Positions 49,106 through 57,080 of a DNA stretch of 64,000 nt are shown here, in pieces. Source of the DNA: an uncultured Faecalibacterium sp. (GTDB lineage: Bacteria > Bacillota > Clostridia > Oscillospirales > Ruminococcaceae). The notes below the pieces were generated by a model, which had not been told where the DNA came from, searched no databases, and saw only the letters and a program-made list of their open reading frames with translations. How positions within the stretch are numbered: position 1 is the stretch's first letter; each line of letters opens with the position of its first letter. Position numbers and translations under genes: made by a program. The DNA lies in contig CAKTGQ010000001.1 of assembly GCA_934561555.1 (NCBI GenBank), positions 62,001 to 126,000 on the forward strand. The letters are read 5' to 3'.

Positions 49106-49927
49106 TCAAAGCAGCGCCCCGGCAGAGACCAGCACCGCCAGCCAAAGCCAGCCTGCGCCGCCGGTGACCACCCACCCTGCCGCCAGAATGGCGGCAAAGG
49201 TACATACCGGCGGCACAGCGATGCGCAGGATATGTAGCAGCTTCTCCCGCCGGGGCGGCAGTCCGGCGTCCAGCTGCTCGGGGTGCACGGCATCGCAGCA
49301 GATTTCGTCCCGGTACTTGCCCGGGTTGCGGTAGGCTTTATACGCGATGCCGTCCAGCGAAAACTCCGGGTACATCCCCTCTTTGGTCAGGGCGAAAATC
49401 ATTTCCTTTTCCTCTGCATAGGCCTGCAAAGCCGCCGTAAACTCCTGCGGGGTGTTAATGCTGCCCTGCGGGATAAAGAAAAAGTGCTTCTGATGCTGCA
49501 CCTGCGCCAGCGTGCAGTAATCCTGCAGCCAGCCGGAGAAGAAACCCTGCTGCGGGGCGGGGCTTTCCATGCGGGTCAGGCAGGCGTCCACGTCCAGCGT
49601 GTCCGTCTGCGGAGCCTGCCGGGCAAGGTCGGTACAGAACTGTATGGCTGCTGCCAGCTGCGCCGCCTGCCGCTCCAGTACGGTCTGCTGGGCTTGCAGC
49701 GCCTGCTGCAGGGGCTGTTCCCCGTGCAGCACGGCCTTGATGGTGGGCAGCGGCACATCCAGCATCCGCAGCATACGGATGAGCTTGAGGGTGCGGACGT
49801 CCCCGGTGGTGTAGTCGCGGTAGTCATTGCCCTGTCTGCGTGCCGGCGTAAGGAGCCCTTCTTTTTCATAAAAGCGGATGTTCGGGGCGGACACACCGCT
49901 TTGTTCGGAAGCTTGTTTGATGTTCAT
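49106..49927 (-). CDS. MerR-family regulator with C-terminal membrane segment
   Basis: 273 residues; ATG at 49927 follows GGAGGTGAAGCAA. The MerR DNA-binding domain opens the protein: MNIKQASEQSGVSAPNIRFYEKEGLL, of which SGVSAPNIRFYEKEGL (about 10-25) is the recognition helix, followed by the wing YRDYTTGDVRTLKLI. A coiled coil (about 80-105) should dimerize. The middle (about 110-225) is an uncharacterized soluble domain. The C-terminus has two hydrophobic helices (IAVPPVCTFAAILAAGWVV and GWLWLAVLVSAGALL), unusual for MerR, so it may sit at the membrane. The effector is unknown. It is convergent with the deacetylase gene. Confidence 0.85.
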   Translation of the reverse strand: MNIKQASEQSGVSAPNIRFYEKEGLLTPARRQGNDYRDYTTGDVRTLKLIRMLRMLDVPLPTIKAVLHGEQPLQQALQAQQTVLERQAAQLAAAIQFCTDLARQAPQTDTLDVDACLTRMESPAPQQGFFSGWLQDYCTLAQVQHQKHFFFIPQGSINTPQEFTAALQAYAEEKEMIFALTKEGMYPEFSLDGIAYKAYRNPGKYRDEICCDAVHPEQLDAGLPPRREKLLHILRIAVPPVCTFAAILAAGWVVTGGAGWLWLAVLVSAGALL

Positions 49928-49988
49928 TTGCTTCACCTCCGCCCTTACATTACACCTTAAAGCCGGTTGAAGGTCAAGGGATTTGTGC

Positions 49989-50034
49989 AAAAAACAGAGC
50001 CGCCGCACAAAAAAGTGCAGCGGCTCTGTAAAAA
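49989..50034 (-). terminator. Terminator of the M18 aminopeptidase operon
   Basis: On the minus strand CAGAGCCGCTGCAC pairs with GTGCGGCGGCTCTG around a T-rich loop, followed by TTTTTTG. Confidence 0.85.
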
Positions 50035-50081
50035 GATGCTTTTATTGCGTGTATGCCGCAGGCTGCGGCGCACGCATTTTT

Positions 50082-51485
50082 TTAGTCCGCAGACTGGCAG
50101 AACAGGCTGAAGGTGCGGTAAGCCATGTACAGGTCGGTCTTATGGATGACCTCGAAGGGAGAGTGCATGGACAGCACGGGCACGCCGAGGTCCAGCACCT
50201 TGATGCCGCGGTTTGCCACATACTTGGCAATGGTGCCGCCGCCGCCCAGATCCAGACGACCCATCTCGCCGATCTGCCATGCCACGTTGTTGGCATCCAG
50301 CATCCGGGTGATGTCGCCCACCAGCTCGGCGTTGGCGTCGCTGGCAGAGCTCTTGCCGCGGCTGCCGGTGTACTTGAAGATGGCAATGCCACGACCTGCG
50401 TAGGTGCCGTTCTGCTTCTCAAAGGCGCTTGCCCAGGAGGGGTCGAAGGCGGCGGTCACGTCCGCAGACAGGCACACGCTGTTGCGGAAGGCCAGAATGT
50501 CGTCCTGACCGGCAGCGCGGCAGAGCAGCTGCATAAAGTGGAACACATACATGCTCTGCATGCCGGTCACGCCGTCGGAGCCGATTTCTTCCTTATCGGT
50601 CAGCACGCAGATGGTGGTGTGCACGGGATCCTTGGTCTCGATCTCGGCCAGCAGTGCGGGGTAAGCATCCACGCGGTCGTCGTGACCGTAGGCACCGATC
50701 ATGGAGCGGTCAAAGCCCACGTCGCGTGCCTTGGCAGCGGGCACCACCTCGATCTCGGCGCGGGTGAAGTCGCGCTCGGTGATGCCGTACTTCTGGTTCA
50801 GCAGGATGAGGGTGTTCAGCTTGACAGCCTCCTTGACGTCCTCTTCCTCCACGGTGTCAGAGCCGATGAGCACGTTCAGCTCTTCGCCCTTGATGCCCTC
50901 GCTGAGCTTGCGCTCGTTCTGCTCGGCACCCAGATGGGGCAGCAGGTCGGTGATGCAGAACACGGGATCGTTCTCGTCCTCACCGACGGCAAAGTTGACG
51001 CTGGAGCCGTCGGCGCGGGTGAACACGCCGTGGATAGCCAGCGGGATGGTAGCCCACTGGTACTTGCGCACGCCGCCGTAGTAGTGGGTGCGGAAGTAGC
51101 TCATGTGGTCAGCCTCGTACAGGGGGTTGGGACGCAGGTCCAGACGGGGGCAGTCGGTGTGGGCGATGACCAGACGGAAGCCCTCCTCATAGGGCTTCTG
51201 ACCGATGGTAGCCGCCACAACAGCCTTGTTCTCCTGAATGAAATAGACCTTCTCGCCGGGGGCGTAGGCCTTTTTGGGCTCAAAAGCCTTGTAGCCGGCA
51301 GCCAGCAGCATCTGCTCGCTGACAACGGCAGCCTCGCGCTCGGTCTTGGCGCTGTCCATAAATTTCTTGTAGCCCTCGGCAAAGGCAGCAGCCTTTTCCT
51401 TTACATCTGCCTGCTTGTCGGCAGCGTATTCGGGGGTGTAGAGCAGCTTTTCGGCGTACTCTTTTGCAGTAAGTTTCTCACTCAT
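50082..51485 (-). CDS. apeB: M18-family aminopeptidase
   Basis: 467 residues, typical of M18 zinc aminopeptidases (aspartyl aminopeptidase group). They remove N-terminal residues, often acidic, from peptides in the cytoplasm. Metal ligands are in IAHTDCPRLDLRP (His about 108), DEN-type region AVGEDENDPVF, DKEEIGSDGVTGMQS (Glu pair about 301-302), AYGHDDRVDAYP and SMHSPFEVIHKTDLY near the C-terminus. AAGGAG lies upstream of the ATG. It is the last gene of a minus-strand run after the lytic transglycosylase, 24 bases apart. Confidence 0.93.
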   Translation of the reverse strand: MSEKLTAKEYAEKLLYTPEYAADKQADVKEKAAAFAEGYKKFMDSAKTEREAAVVSEQMLLAAGYKAFEPKKAYAPGEKVYFIQENKAVVAATIGQKPYEEGFRLVIAHTDCPRLDLRPNPLYEADHMSYFRTHYYGGVRKYQWATIPLAIHGVFTRADGSSVNFAVGEDENDPVFCITDLLPHLGAEQNERKLSEGIKGEELNVLIGSDTVEEEDVKEAVKLNTLILLNQKYGITERDFTRAEIEVVPAAKARDVGFDRSMIGAYGHDDRVDAYPALLAEIETKDPVHTTICVLTDKEEIGSDGVTGMQSMYVFHFMQLLCRAAGQDDILAFRNSVCLSADVTAAFDPSWASAFEKQNGTYAGRGIAIFKYTGSRGKSSASDANAELVGDITRMLDANNVAWQIGEMGRLDLGGGGTIAKYVANRGIKVLDLGVPVLSMHSPFEVIHKTDLYMAYRTFSLFCQSAD

Positions 51486-51509
51486 GATTTTTTGCTCCTT
51501 AACTTTTTA

Positions 51510-52175
51510 TCATTGACCTGCGTACAGACGCTGATAGGTCTGGTAGCAGGCGGTGATCTTGTTGACGTAGTGGTGCATCTGGTTATAGGGGAAGCCCTGC
51601 AAGGTCTCCCCGTCTGCCGAATGTTCCTCCATTTGCAGCAGCTGATCCACCGTGCCCCAGCCGCTGTGGTAGGCCGCTGCCGCCGTGGATACATCCCCTT
51701 TGTAGCGTTCCATGCACAGGTGCAGGTAATAGCACCCAAAGCGGATGGCGGTGTCGGGGTTGTAGAGGTCGGCAAAGGTCAGCTGCTCCTCCGGGGCGAT
51801 CTTGCTGCGCATCCAGAGAAAGGTCTCCTCGGTCATCTGCATCAAACCCCGGGCGTCCACGCTGGAGGTAGCCTGCGGGTCAAAGCCGCTTTCGGTGCGG
51901 ATAAAGGCGTAGACCAGCAGCGGGTCCAGCTCGTAGGCTGCTGCCCATTTTTCCACCAGCTGCTCGTACTTGCGGGGATACAAAAATTGCTCTGCCCGGT
52001 TGCACAAAGGCGGCACCACGCACACCGTAAGCACCACAGCCAAGCACAACGCAGCCAGCCGCAGCACCATCCGACGGCGGCGCTGCTGTTTGCGGCGGCG
52101 CAGCTTTTCCCGCGCCGCGCGGCGCTCCCGGGCGGCTATGGGGTCGTAGGTTTTTTCATAATTTTGTTCGTTCAA
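51510..52175 (-). CDS. Lytic transglycosylase (SLT domain), membrane-anchored
   Basis: 221 residues from a TTG at 52175 that overlaps the coaE stop (TTGA); a GTG 14 codons upstream is the alternative. A basic stretch of Arg/Lys (about 13-35) leads into one membrane helix (LRLAALCLAVVLTVCVVPPL, about 38-57). The SLT domain has YELDPLLVYAFIRTESGFDPQA with the catalytic Glu in FIRTESGF (about 91), SVDARGLMQMTEET (about 105-118), and AAAAYHSGWGTVDQ. It cleaves peptidoglycan strands on the outer face of the membrane, perhaps during growth or spore formation. Confidence 0.9.
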   Translation of the reverse strand: MNEQNYEKTYDPIAARERRAAREKLRRRKQQRRRRMVLRLAALCLAVVLTVCVVPPLCNRAEQFLYPRKYEQLVEKWAAAYELDPLLVYAFIRTESGFDPQATSSVDARGLMQMTEETFLWMRSKIAPEEQLTFADLYNPDTAIRFGCYYLHLCMERYKGDVSTAAAAYHSGWGTVDQLLQMEEHSADGETLQGFPYNQMHHYVNKITACYQTYQRLYAGQ

Positions 52176-52789
52176 AGCGCTGCCGTCACGCCCCCTTCTG
52201 CCTGCAGCTGCACGCACAGGCGGGCGGCTGCGGCTTGCAGCGCCTCCAGCCCGGCGTCGTTGTGCAGGGTGTAGTCCGCCTGTGCGGTCAGGGTCTGTTC
52301 CGGGGTTTGAGCGTTCAGGCGGCGGGCGGCCATCTCCGGCGAGATGCCGTCCCGCGCCACGATGCGCGCTACGCTGGTCTCAAAGGGCGCGGTGACCACG
52401 CACAGGCGGTCGCACTCGGCCTGCGCCGCCGTGCCTACGATGACCGCACCGTCCAGCACAAAAAGGGGCGCGCCGGCGGCCTGCGCCGCGCACTTTGCAG
52501 CGCGGATGCGTGCCACGATGGCGGGGTGGGTCAGGCTGTCCAGCGCGGCCTTGCCCTCCGGGGTGGCAAAGGCGCGGTCAGCCAGCAGGCGGCGGTCCAG
52601 CGTGCCGTCAGGGCGAAGGATATCCCCGCCGAACCGCGCTGCAAGCTGCGGCAGCAGCGGCGAGCCGGGCAGCAAAATCTCCCGGCTGAGCTGGTCAGCG
52701 TCCGCCAGCGGCACGCCATGGGCGGCAAATACCGCCGTGACCGTGGACTTGCCGCAGCCGCTGCGCCCCGTGATGCCCAAGGTGATCAT
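52172..52789 (-). CDS. coaE: Dephospho-CoA kinase
   Basis: 205 residues, normal for CoaE. It phosphorylates dephospho-CoA in the last step of coenzyme A synthesis. P-loop LGITGRSGCGKSTVTAVFA (about 4-22), DADQLSREIL (about 35-44), the RLLADRAFATPEGKAALDSLTHPAI segment (core LTHPAI about 86-91), and VVTAPFETSVARIVARDG (about 130-147) are present. Its ATG overlaps the stop of the Sua5-type gene. Confidence 0.95.
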   Translation of the reverse strand: MITLGITGRSGCGKSTVTAVFAAHGVPLADADQLSREILLPGSPLLPQLAARFGGDILRPDGTLDRRLLADRAFATPEGKAALDSLTHPAIVARIRAAKCAAQAAGAPLFVLDGAVIVGTAAQAECDRLCVVTAPFETSVARIVARDGISPEMAARRLNAQTPEQTLTAQADYTLHNDAGLEALQAAAARLCVQLQAEGGVTAAL

Positions 52790-53820
52790 AGGTCGATCAC
52801 CCGGAAGGCGGCGGCGCGGATCAGGCGGTTGTACACCGCCATGGACAGGCCGTCCTTCTGCGGGCAGCGGGCGTAGACCACGCCGTCGCCCTGCTCATCC
52901 AGCGCCCGCAGGGAGCGGAAGATATGCTTTGCCTGATCGGCACCGTCCCCCTCGCGGCCGTATTCCACGCAGGGCACATCCAGCTTTGCGCTTTCGCCGG
53001 TAAAGCACAGGCAGCTGGGGTTCTCATTTTTATGGGCGTCCACATAGGCCTTGAACTGCTCAAAGGTGCCGTTGAGCAACGTCACATCCGCCTTGGGGGC
53101 GTAGTGCTTATACTTCATGCCCGGGCTGCGCACCACGGCACCCTCCGGCAGCTTTTCCAGAATGGCCTTGGACACCTCTACTTCTTCACCAAGGGCGCGC
53201 TCCAAGTCCTCCAGCGTAATATGGCCGGGGCGGAACAGGGTGGGCTTCTCCCCCACCACCGATACCACGGTGCTCTCCACACCCACATCGCACTCGCCGC
53301 CGTCAAGGATCAACGGCAGGCGGCCGTCCATATCGGTGAACACATCCTGCGCGTTGGTGGGGCTGGGCTTACCGGAAAGGTTGGCGCTGGGGGCGGCAAA
53401 GGCACAGCCGCTCTGCTGGATGACCGCCCGCGCTACCGGGTGGCTGGGCATACGGATGCCCACGGTATCCAGCCCGGCGCAGCACTCATCGGCCACCTCC
53501 GGCCCGCGCGGCATGATGATGGTCAGCGGCCCGGGGCAGAAGGCTGCCATCAGCAGCTGGGCGCGCTCCGGCACCTCGCTGACAAGACCCGGCAGCATCT
53601 CCGGCCCGGTGACGTGGACGATCAGGGGGTTATCCTGCGGACGTCCCTTGGCTACAAAGATATTGCGCACCGCCTCGCCGTTGCGGGCATCGGCGGCAAT
53701 GCCGTAGACCGTCTCGGTGGGCAGGGCTACAAGCTGTCCCTGCTGCAGCAGCTGTGCGGCTTCGGCTACGCCTGCTTCATCGGCAGGCAAAACTCTGGTT
53801 TTGATTTCCATACGAATCAT
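52786..53820 (-). CDS. Threonylcarbamoyl-AMP synthase, two-domain Sua5 type
   Basis: 344 residues. The start at 53820 follows AGAAAGAACG; an ATG three codons later is possible. It makes threonylcarbamoyl-AMP for the t6A base of tRNAs reading ANN codons. YrdC domain (about 5-205): LVALPTETVYGIAADARN (about 31-48), FVAKGRPQDNPLIVHV with the KxR motif, and FAAPSANLSGKPSPTNA (about 139-155). The Sua5 C-terminal domain follows (about 215-344), starting near VVRSPGMKYKHYAP. It overlaps coaE by ATGA and follows prfA. Confidence 0.93.
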   Translation of the reverse strand: MIRMEIKTRVLPADEAGVAEAAQLLQQGQLVALPTETVYGIAADARNGEAVRNIFVAKGRPQDNPLIVHVTGPEMLPGLVSEVPERAQLLMAAFCPGPLTIIMPRGPEVADECCAGLDTVGIRMPSHPVARAVIQQSGCAFAAPSANLSGKPSPTNAQDVFTDMDGRLPLILDGGECDVGVESTVVSVVGEKPTLFRPGHITLEDLERALGEEVEVSKAILEKLPEGAVVRSPGMKYKHYAPKADVTLLNGTFEQFKAYVDAHKNENPSCLCFTGESAKLDVPCVEYGREGDGADQAKHIFRSLRALDEQGDGVVYARCPQKDGLSMAVYNRLIRAAAFRVIDL

Positions 53821-53890
53821 CGTTCTTTCTATCTGTAAAGTATAGTTGCTTGGCAGTTGTTTGCGTGATTTTACACCTGCAAAACCGAGG

Positions 53891-54976
53891 TTACCCACCC
53901 AGCTTTTGCAGCTTTTCGGTCTGCTCGCGGGTGGCAAGGGCGTCGATCACCTCGTCCAGATTGCCGTCCATGATTTTTTCCAGATTATGGACGGTCAGGC
54001 CGATGCGGTGGTCGGTGCAGCGGTCCTGCGGGAAGTTGTAGGTGCGAATCTTCTCGCTGCGGTCGCCGGTGCCTACCTGCCCCTGACGCTGGGCGTTGAT
54101 GGCGTCCTGCTGCTCCTTCTGCTTTTGCGCCAGCAGGCGGCTGCGCAGGATCTCCAAAGCCTTATCCTTGTTCTGGAACTGGCTGCGCTCGTTCTGGCAT
54201 TCCACCACCGTACCCGTGGGGATATGGGTCACACGGATGGCGCTGGAGGTCTTGTTGATGTGCTGACCGCCCGCACCGGAGGAGCGGAAGGTGTCAATGC
54301 GCAGGTCCTTCATGTCCAGCGCAAAGTCCACCTCCTCTGCCTGCGGCATTACCGCCACGGTGGCGGTGGAGGTGTGGATGCGGCCTTGTGTTTCAGTCTC
54401 CGGCACGCGCTGTACCCGGTGCACCCCGCTCTCGTACTTGAGACGGTTATACGCGCCCGCGCCATCCACCGAGACGATGGCTTCCTTTACGCCGCCAAGC
54501 TCCGTCTCGTTCAGGTTGAGCACTTCCAGTGTCCAGCCACGGTTCTGGGCGTACATGGTGTACATCCGTAGCAAACTGTGGGCAAACAGGGCGGCTTCCT
54601 CGCCGCCGGCGCCGCCGCGGATCTCCATGATGACGTTTTTGCCATCGTTCACGTCCTTGGGCAGCAGCAGAATTTTGAGATTATTTTCCAGCTTTTCCAC
54701 ATCTTGACTTTTTTCGCTGATTTCCTGCTGTATCATCTGCTTGAAGTCCGGGTCCAGTGAACCGGGCTCCTCCAGCAGCGCTTTGGCCTGCGCCAGATGA
54801 TCCAGCGCGGTCTGCCAGTCCCGGTAAGCCTCCACCACCGGCTCGGTGTCGTGATACTCCCGCATCAACTTGCGGAACAGTGCCGGGTCGGCGGCGGTAT
54901 CGGGCTGGTTCAGCCGCATGGAAAGTTCCTCAAAGCGGCGGCAGACCGCATCCATCCGGGAAGAAATATCTTGCAT
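53891..54976 (-). CDS. prfA: Peptide chain release factor 1
   Basis: 361 residues, the usual RF1 size. It reads UAA and UAG and triggers peptide release. The stop-codon tripeptide region GVHRVQRVPETETQGRIHTS holds PET (about 187-189) where RF1 carries PxT, which separates it from RF2. The catalytic GGQ is in SSGAGGQHINKTSSAIR (about 233-249). GAGGEEAALFA (about 117-127) is also family-typical. The prmC methyltransferase that usually follows is not adjacent here; a Sua5-type gene takes its place. Confidence 0.97.
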   Translation of the reverse strand: MQDISSRMDAVCRRFEELSMRLNQPDTAADPALFRKLMREYHDTEPVVEAYRDWQTALDHLAQAKALLEEPGSLDPDFKQMIQQEISEKSQDVEKLENNLKILLLPKDVNDGKNVIMEIRGGAGGEEAALFAHSLLRMYTMYAQNRGWTLEVLNLNETELGGVKEAIVSVDGAGAYNRLKYESGVHRVQRVPETETQGRIHTSTATVAVMPQAEEVDFALDMKDLRIDTFRSSGAGGQHINKTSSAIRVTHIPTGTVVECQNERSQFQNKDKALEILRSRLLAQKQKEQQDAINAQRQGQVGTGDRSEKIRTYNFPQDRCTDHRIGLTVHNLEKIMDGNLDEVIDALATREQTEKLQKLGG

Positions 54977-55026
54977 CCTTGCAGTTCTCCTTACAAATTC
55001 GTTCCGGTTCGGGTGCGTTGGCCGCG

Positions 55027-55218
55027 CTACTGCGCACTGCCGGGCTTTACCACCTTTTTGATGTTCTTTTCAATTTTGGCGCGGGGCAGCATGACCTCGC
55101 GTCCGCAGCCGGTGCAGCGGATCTTAAAATCCATGCCCACCCGCAGCACCTCGAAGCTGGATGCTCCGCAGGGGTGCTTTTTGCGGGTGAGGATGGTATC
55201 TCCCACAGCGATGTCCAT
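55027..55218 (-). CDS. DUF951 family protein
   Basis: A 63-residue protein. ATG at 55218 follows GAGAGGTCGG. It opens with DIAVGDTILTRKKHPCG, then FEVLRVGMDFKIRCTGCGREVMLPRAKIEK, where RCTGCGREVML (about 34-44) carries a CxxC pair and an upstream HPCG adds His/Cys, a likely small zinc site. Widespread in Firmicutes next to translation or ribosome-associated genes; function unknown. It is the first gene of the prfA run, 50 bases upstream of prfA. Confidence 0.9.
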   Translation of the reverse strand: MDIAVGDTILTRKKHPCGASSFEVLRVGMDFKIRCTGCGREVMLPRAKIEKNIKKVVKPGSAQ

Positions 55219-55419
55219 ATTTTTCCGACCTCTCCCTTCTTTTCTGCCGCGCAGACGCCCGGCAGAGCCAATGTGTGCCGCCGCCCGCCTAGCGGGTGCT
55301 GCGCATACAGATATAGTATAATGCAAAGCCGCACAAAATGCAAATATCTGCGCACACTGCTGCATATCGTTGTAGCATCGCACAGAGACCCGAAAACCAT
55401 ATAGAAAGAGGAATGAAAC

Positions 55420-56355
55420 ATGATGCAAGCTTATCGTACCGAAAACAGTTATCGTTCTGCCGCCCGCCTTTCTCCTGCCGAGCTGCGGGCTGCCATGGCC
55501 AGCGGCGAGATTTTGCAGGCCACCGCCCTTGCCTTTGACACCCGGCGGCAGCTGCGGTTTGAGCTGGGCGGGGTAAAGGCGGTAATGCCCTTTGCCCAGT
55601 GCGCAGATGGTGCCGAGACGGGCACCGTGCGGGATATTGCGGTGCTGACCCGGGTGGGACGCCCCACCTGCTTTGTTATTGAGGGACTGGACACGGACGA
55701 GGACGGCGCGCCCTGCTACCGGCTTTCCCGCGCCGAGGCGCAGCGGCTGTGCAAGGCAGAGTATCTGGATACCCTTTCGCCCGGGGACATCCTGCCCTGT
55801 ACTGTGACCCACATCGAGCCGTTCGGTGCGTTTTGTGACGTGGGCTGCGGCATCAGTGCCCTACTGCCCATCGACTGTATGTCGGTAAGCCGCATCTCCT
55901 CCCCTGCCGACCGGGTAAGCGTAGGGCAGCAGATTTTGTGCGCCATCAAAAACCGGGACGCACAGGGGCGCTTTGTGCTGACCATCCGGGAGCTGCTGGG
56001 CACATGGGCGGAGAACGCCGCCCGGTTCACCGTGGGCGAAACGGTGGTGGGCATTGTGCGCAGCGTGGAGGAATACGGCACTTTTGTGGAAATTGCGCCG
56101 AACCTTGCGGGCCTTGCGGAAAGCTGCACCGGCCTTGCGCCCGGGCAGGCAGTAAGCGTCTACATCAAAAACATTTTGCCGGAAAAGATGAAGATCAAGC
56201 TGGTCATCGTGAACCACGCCCTGAGCCAGCCCCACCGGTTTGAGCTGCGATACTTTGTCACCGAGGGACATCTGGACCGGTGGGTGTACTCCACACCGGA
56301 ATGTCCCAAGCGCATTGAGACAGATTTTGCCGTTGCGGCTTGCAATCCGGGCTGA
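55420..56355 (+). CDS. S1 RNA-binding domain protein (ribosomal protein S1-like)
   Basis: 311 residues; AAAGAGGAATGAAAC precedes ATGATG. Residues about 20-105 form a degenerate first S1-like unit. A clear S1 domain (about 120-190) contains LSPGDILPCTVTHIEPFGAFCDVGCGISALLP, core VTHIEPFGAFCDVG, and a second (about 205-270) has FTVGETVVGIVRSVEEYGTFVEIAPNLAGLAE, core VRSVEEYGTFVEI. The C-terminus (about 270-311) is unlike S1. It probably binds RNA or ribosomes. In Firmicutes several short S1-like proteins exist, and this cannot be equated with RpsA. Divergent from DUF951/prfA. Confidence 0.85.
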   Translation: MMQAYRTENSYRSAARLSPAELRAAMASGEILQATALAFDTRRQLRFELGGVKAVMPFAQCADGAETGTVRDIAVLTRVGRPTCFVIEGLDTDEDGAPCYRLSRAEAQRLCKAEYLDTLSPGDILPCTVTHIEPFGAFCDVGCGISALLPIDCMSVSRISSPADRVSVGQQILCAIKNRDAQGRFVLTIRELLGTWAENAARFTVGETVVGIVRSVEEYGTFVEIAPNLAGLAESCTGLAPGQAVSVYIKNILPEKMKIKLVIVNHALSQPHRFELRYFVTEGHLDRWVYSTPECPKRIETDFAVAACNPG

Positions 56356-56463
56356 AAGCCTTTATACTAAGAGAAAGAGTTTTTGTCTGCCCGCTGCCCG
56401 CCCTTTCCGCAGCGGCGCAGGCCTTTGATACCATGTGAAAGTGCAAGGGGGATGTAAGGAACG

Positions 56464-57015
56464 ATGAGCGCCAATGATGCTTTTACCGCCGGTGTCCGTC
56501 CCGGCGGCCTGACCAGCAGCACCGAGATCCGGCTGCTGCTGTGCTATCTGGTGAAAAACGCCGGCCCCATTACCCGGCAGGAGATCGAGAACGCCCTGAT
56601 GGAGGAAGCCCTTGTCAACTATTTTGAGATCGGCTCCTGTCTGGACGATATCACAAAACAGGCGCTGGTCACCCTGACCGGCGACAGCTATGCCATTACC
56701 GACAAGGGCCGCAAGGTAGCGCAGGAGCTGGCCTATGACCTGCCCCGCACCGTGCGGGAGCGGGCAGTGGCTGCCGTGCTGCGCTGCCAGACATGGGCCC
56801 GCAAGGAGGCCAAGTACAGCGCCCGCATCACCGAAAAGGCGGACGGCCACTGCACCGTGCGCTGCACCGTAAAGGGGCTGGACAGCGAACTGTTCTGTCT
56901 GGAACTGGGCGCGCCCGACCGGCTGAGCGCCGAACTGGTGAAAAAGCAGTTCATCCTGAAGGGCAACGAGATCTATCAGCTGCTCATCAATAAGCTGACC
57001 GAGGAAGAAAAGTAA
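56464..57015 (+). CDS. DUF4364 family protein
   Basis: 183 residues. The N-terminal half is a winged-helix-like fold (about 18-90): STEIRLLLCYLVKNAGPITRQEIENALME and FEIGSCLDDITKQALVTLTGDSYAITDKGRKVAQEL, consistent with DUF4364. The C-terminal half (about 100-183) has beta strands with HCTVRCTVKGLDSELFCLEL. It may bind DNA; the role is unknown. GTAAGGAACG lies before the ATG. A terminator follows, shared with the convergent spoIVA gene. Confidence 0.88.
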   Translation: MSANDAFTAGVRPGGLTSSTEIRLLLCYLVKNAGPITRQEIENALMEEALVNYFEIGSCLDDITKQALVTLTGDSYAITDKGRKVAQELAYDLPRTVRERAVAAVLRCQTWARKEAKYSARITEKADGHCTVRCTVKGLDSELFCLELGAPDRLSAELVKKQFILKGNEIYQLLINKLTEEEK

Positions 57016-57025
57016 GACAGAACGT

Positions 57026-57071
57026 TCCCCGCCCGCTGTAAGCAAAACTTACGGCGGGCGGGGATTTTTTA
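57026..57071. terminator. Terminator between DUF4364 gene and spoIVA
   Basis: CCCCGCCCGCtGTAAG and CTTACgGCGGGCGGGG pair (16 bp, one wobble) around CAAAA, then ATTTTTT. It serves the plus-strand gene; spoIVA reaches it from the other side. Confidence 0.85.
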
Positions 57072-57080
57072 AGATACACC

